A DNA stretch of 50,306 nt from an uncultured Opitutia bacterium (lineage in GTDB: Bacteria > Verrucomicrobiota > Verrucomicrobiia > Opitutales > Opitutaceae): contig CAIOTK010000147.1 of NCBI GenBank assembly GCA_903861185.1, positions 1-50,306 of the forward strand. The letters are read 5' to 3'. Made by a program: the position numbers and the translations under genes. The notes beneath the pieces are model-generated. The model saw only the letters and a list, made by a program, of their open reading frames with translations, ran no database searches and was not told the DNA's origin. Below are positions 48,423 to 50,306 of the stretch, piece by piece (positions within the stretch are counted from its first letter, which is position 1; every line of letters begins with the position of its first letter).

Positions 48423-50306
48423 ATGGCCCCGAAAACCGCCTTCAACCTCCGCTTCCTCGGCGGCTTCCTCCTCCTCTGCGCGCTGGTCGGCGGCGGCCTC
48501 GCCGGCGGCTTCCGCCTGCTCCGTCAGGAAATCCGCGAGACCCTCCACGCAGAGGTAGACCAGCAGGTGGCTGAGGTCGGCCGCACCCTCTGGACGATGC
48601 GCAGCCTGTACCTCGAGCGGGTCCAGTCCTCGATGCGCGTGCTGCGGCAACTCGCAGCCGCCGAAGGCACGGCCTCCGCGGGGGATCCCGTCGTGGTGGA
48701 GGGACGGACCGTCCGTGACCTCCGTTTCGGCAACCTCCGGGGTGCGGCCGGCAACACGCTGGTCGACCGGACGGTGGACCTCGTCGGGGGGACGGCGACG
48801 CTCTTCACGCGGGACGGCGACAATTTCGTGCGCATCTCCACCAACGTACGCCGCGCCGACGGCAACCGCGCCATCGGCACGGTGCTGGACCCCGCCGGCC
48901 CCGCGATGGCGGCCCTGCGGCGGGGCGATGCTTACTACGGCGTGGCGGACATCCTCGGCCGGGCCTACCTGACCGGTTACGAACCCGTGCGCGACGCAGC
49001 CGGCGCTGTCATCGGGGTGCTCTACGTCGGCTATCCGATCGAGGCCATCTCGCAGGTCGGCCGCCTTTTGGAGGAAGCCCAACTCCTCGGTCAGAGCGTC
49101 ATCGCCCTGCTGGACCGGCGAGGCGATCCCCTGTTTCCCGTGCCCACCACCAAGGTGCAGTTGCTCGAGTCGGCGCGGGCGGGCGCGGCCGGTGCGGCGG
49201 CGAACTGGGTCGACGGCGATTGGTCCTGGCGCAAGGAGCTGTTCCCTGAGTGGGGCTTCACCCTGCTGGTGGGCGTCGATCTCGCCCAGATCGACCGCGC
49301 CTCGTGGGAGCAGGTCCTGCCGGTCTTCGGCTTTATGAGCCCGATGATCCTCACGGCGCTCGGGCTCGGGCTATTCTTCGCCCGGCGGCTCTCGCAGGCG
49401 CTGACCACCGCGGAACGCCTGCGCGAGGAAGCGCGCAAGCTAGCCCTGGTCGCCAGCCGGACCCACAACGGCGTGCTCATCACCGGATCGACCGGCCGCA
49501 TCGAGTGGATCAACGACGCCTTCACTCGGCTCACCGGCTACCCCGAGGCGGAAGCACTCGGCCGCCATCCGGACGAGTTTCTGATGGGACCGGATACCTC
49601 GCCGGCGACGCTGGCCGAGAAGAAGCGGGCGCGGCAGGCGCGGCGCGGCTTCCAGCTCGAGATCCTCAACTACCACAAGTCCGGCCGCCCCGTCTGGATC
49701 CTCGCCGACGGCCAGCCGATTTTGGACGAGCAGGGTGAGGTCCGGAACTACATCGTAGTCCAGACGGACATCACCCACCGCAAGCAGGCGGAGGCCGAGC
49801 TGCGCGCAGCCCAGGAAGCGGCGGAACAGGCGAACCGGACCAAGAGCGCCTTCCTCGCCAACATGAGCCACGAGCTGCGCACCCCGATGAACGCCATCAT
49901 CGGCTACAGCGAGATGCTAATGGAGGAGGCCGAGGACACGGGCCAGGACGCCTTCCTGCCCGACCTGCGCAAGATCCACGGCGCCGGAAAACACCTCCTC
50001 GGGCTCATCAACGACGTCCTCGACCTCTCGAAGATCGAGGCGGGCAAGATGACCCTCTACGTTGAGGCCTTCGGGGTGGCCGAGATGATCACCGAGACCG
50101 CCGCCACCGTGCAGCCGCTCGTCGCCAAAAACGGCAACACCCTCGCCGTCGAGGTCGACCCCGCCGTGGGGCGGATGCGGGCTGACGTGACCAAGGTTCG
50201 GCAAACGCTCTTCAACCTGCTCAGCAACGCGGCGAAATTCACCCATCAGGGCCGGATTACTCTCGGGGTCGCGCCCGCGACCTACGAGGGGCGCGCCTGC
50301 GTCGCG
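48423..50306 (+). CDS. Membrane sensor histidine kinase, Cache-PAS-HisKA-(HATPase), truncated by window end
   Basis: Open frame to window end (absent from the ORF track because no stop). N-terminal TM, Cache-like 'GDAYYGVADILGRAYLTGYEPVRDAAGAVIGVLYVGYP', PAS 'NGVLITGSTGRIEWINDAFTRLTGYPEAEALGRHPDEF', H-box 'MSHELRTPMNAIIGYSEMLMEEAED', 'NLLSNAAKFTHQGRI'. Confidence 0.92.
   Translation, partial: MAPKTAFNLRFLGGFLLLCALVGGGLAGGFRLLRQEIRETLHAEVDQQVAEVGRTLWTMRSLYLERVQSSMRVLRQLAAAEGTASAGDPVVVEGRTVRDLRFGNLRGAAGNTLVDRTVDLVGGTATLFTRDGDNFVRISTNVRRADGNRAIGTVLDPAGPAMAALRRGDAYYGVADILGRAYLTGYEPVRDAAGAVIGVLYVGYPIEAISQVGRLLEEAQLLGQSVIALLDRRGDPLFPVPTTKVQLLESARAGAAGAAANWVDGDWSWRKELFPEWGFTLLVGVDLAQIDRASWEQVLPVFGFMSPMILTALGLGLFFARRLSQALTTAERLREEARKLALVASRTHNGVLITGSTGRIEWINDAFTRLTGYPEAEALGRHPDEFLMGPDTSPATLAEKKRARQARRGFQLEILNYHKSGRPVWILADGQPILDEQGEVRNYIVVQTDITHRKQAEAELRAAQEAAEQANRTKSAFLANMSHELRTPMNAIIGYSEMLMEEAEDTGQDAFLPDLRKIHGAGKHLLGLINDVLDLSKIEAGKMTLYVEAFGVAEMITETAATVQPLVAKNGNTLAVEVDPAVGRMRADVTKVRQTLFNLLSNAAKFTHQGRITLGVAPATYEGRACVA

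Overview
High-GC window with dense coding on both strands. The protein style, for example TonB-dependent receptors with 'KLEKFEVTGS' N-termini, suggests Verrucomicrobiota/Opitutaceae; this is inference only. From start to end it contains: (i) a tandem pair of secreted DUF1570-like/TPR paralogs whose HExxH site looks degenerate; (ii) an SSS-family symporter divergent from a LacI regulator; (iii) a Sua5/TsaC gene and an uncharacterised ATP-grasp-like protein; (iv) prfB with a textbook +1 programmed frameshift; (v) an arginine biosynthesis cluster, argG-argF-argD-argB / argJ / argC; (vi) a nitrogen-scavenging super-locus: divergent porins with two candidate sigma-54 promoters flanking a dyad, then urtABCDE, ureABCEFGD and a small His-rich membrane protein; (vii) rplM-rpsI, a DUF423 gene and a CCA-adding enzyme; (viii) a TonB receptor divergent from an S9 peptidase, and a cyclase-family protein; (ix) a ~10 kb co-directional cassette (40093 to window end) that combines a TrpX-type ABC transporter (double-domain SBP, permease, ATPase) with STAS, RsbW-like, GPP34/GOLPH3-like, CheY-like, HisKA-REC-SpoIIE and Cache-PAS-HisKA proteins. 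Item (ix) is the best candidate for an under-described system. No tRNA, rRNA, CRISPR array or transposase was recognised. All calls come from reading the sequence; no database search was run.
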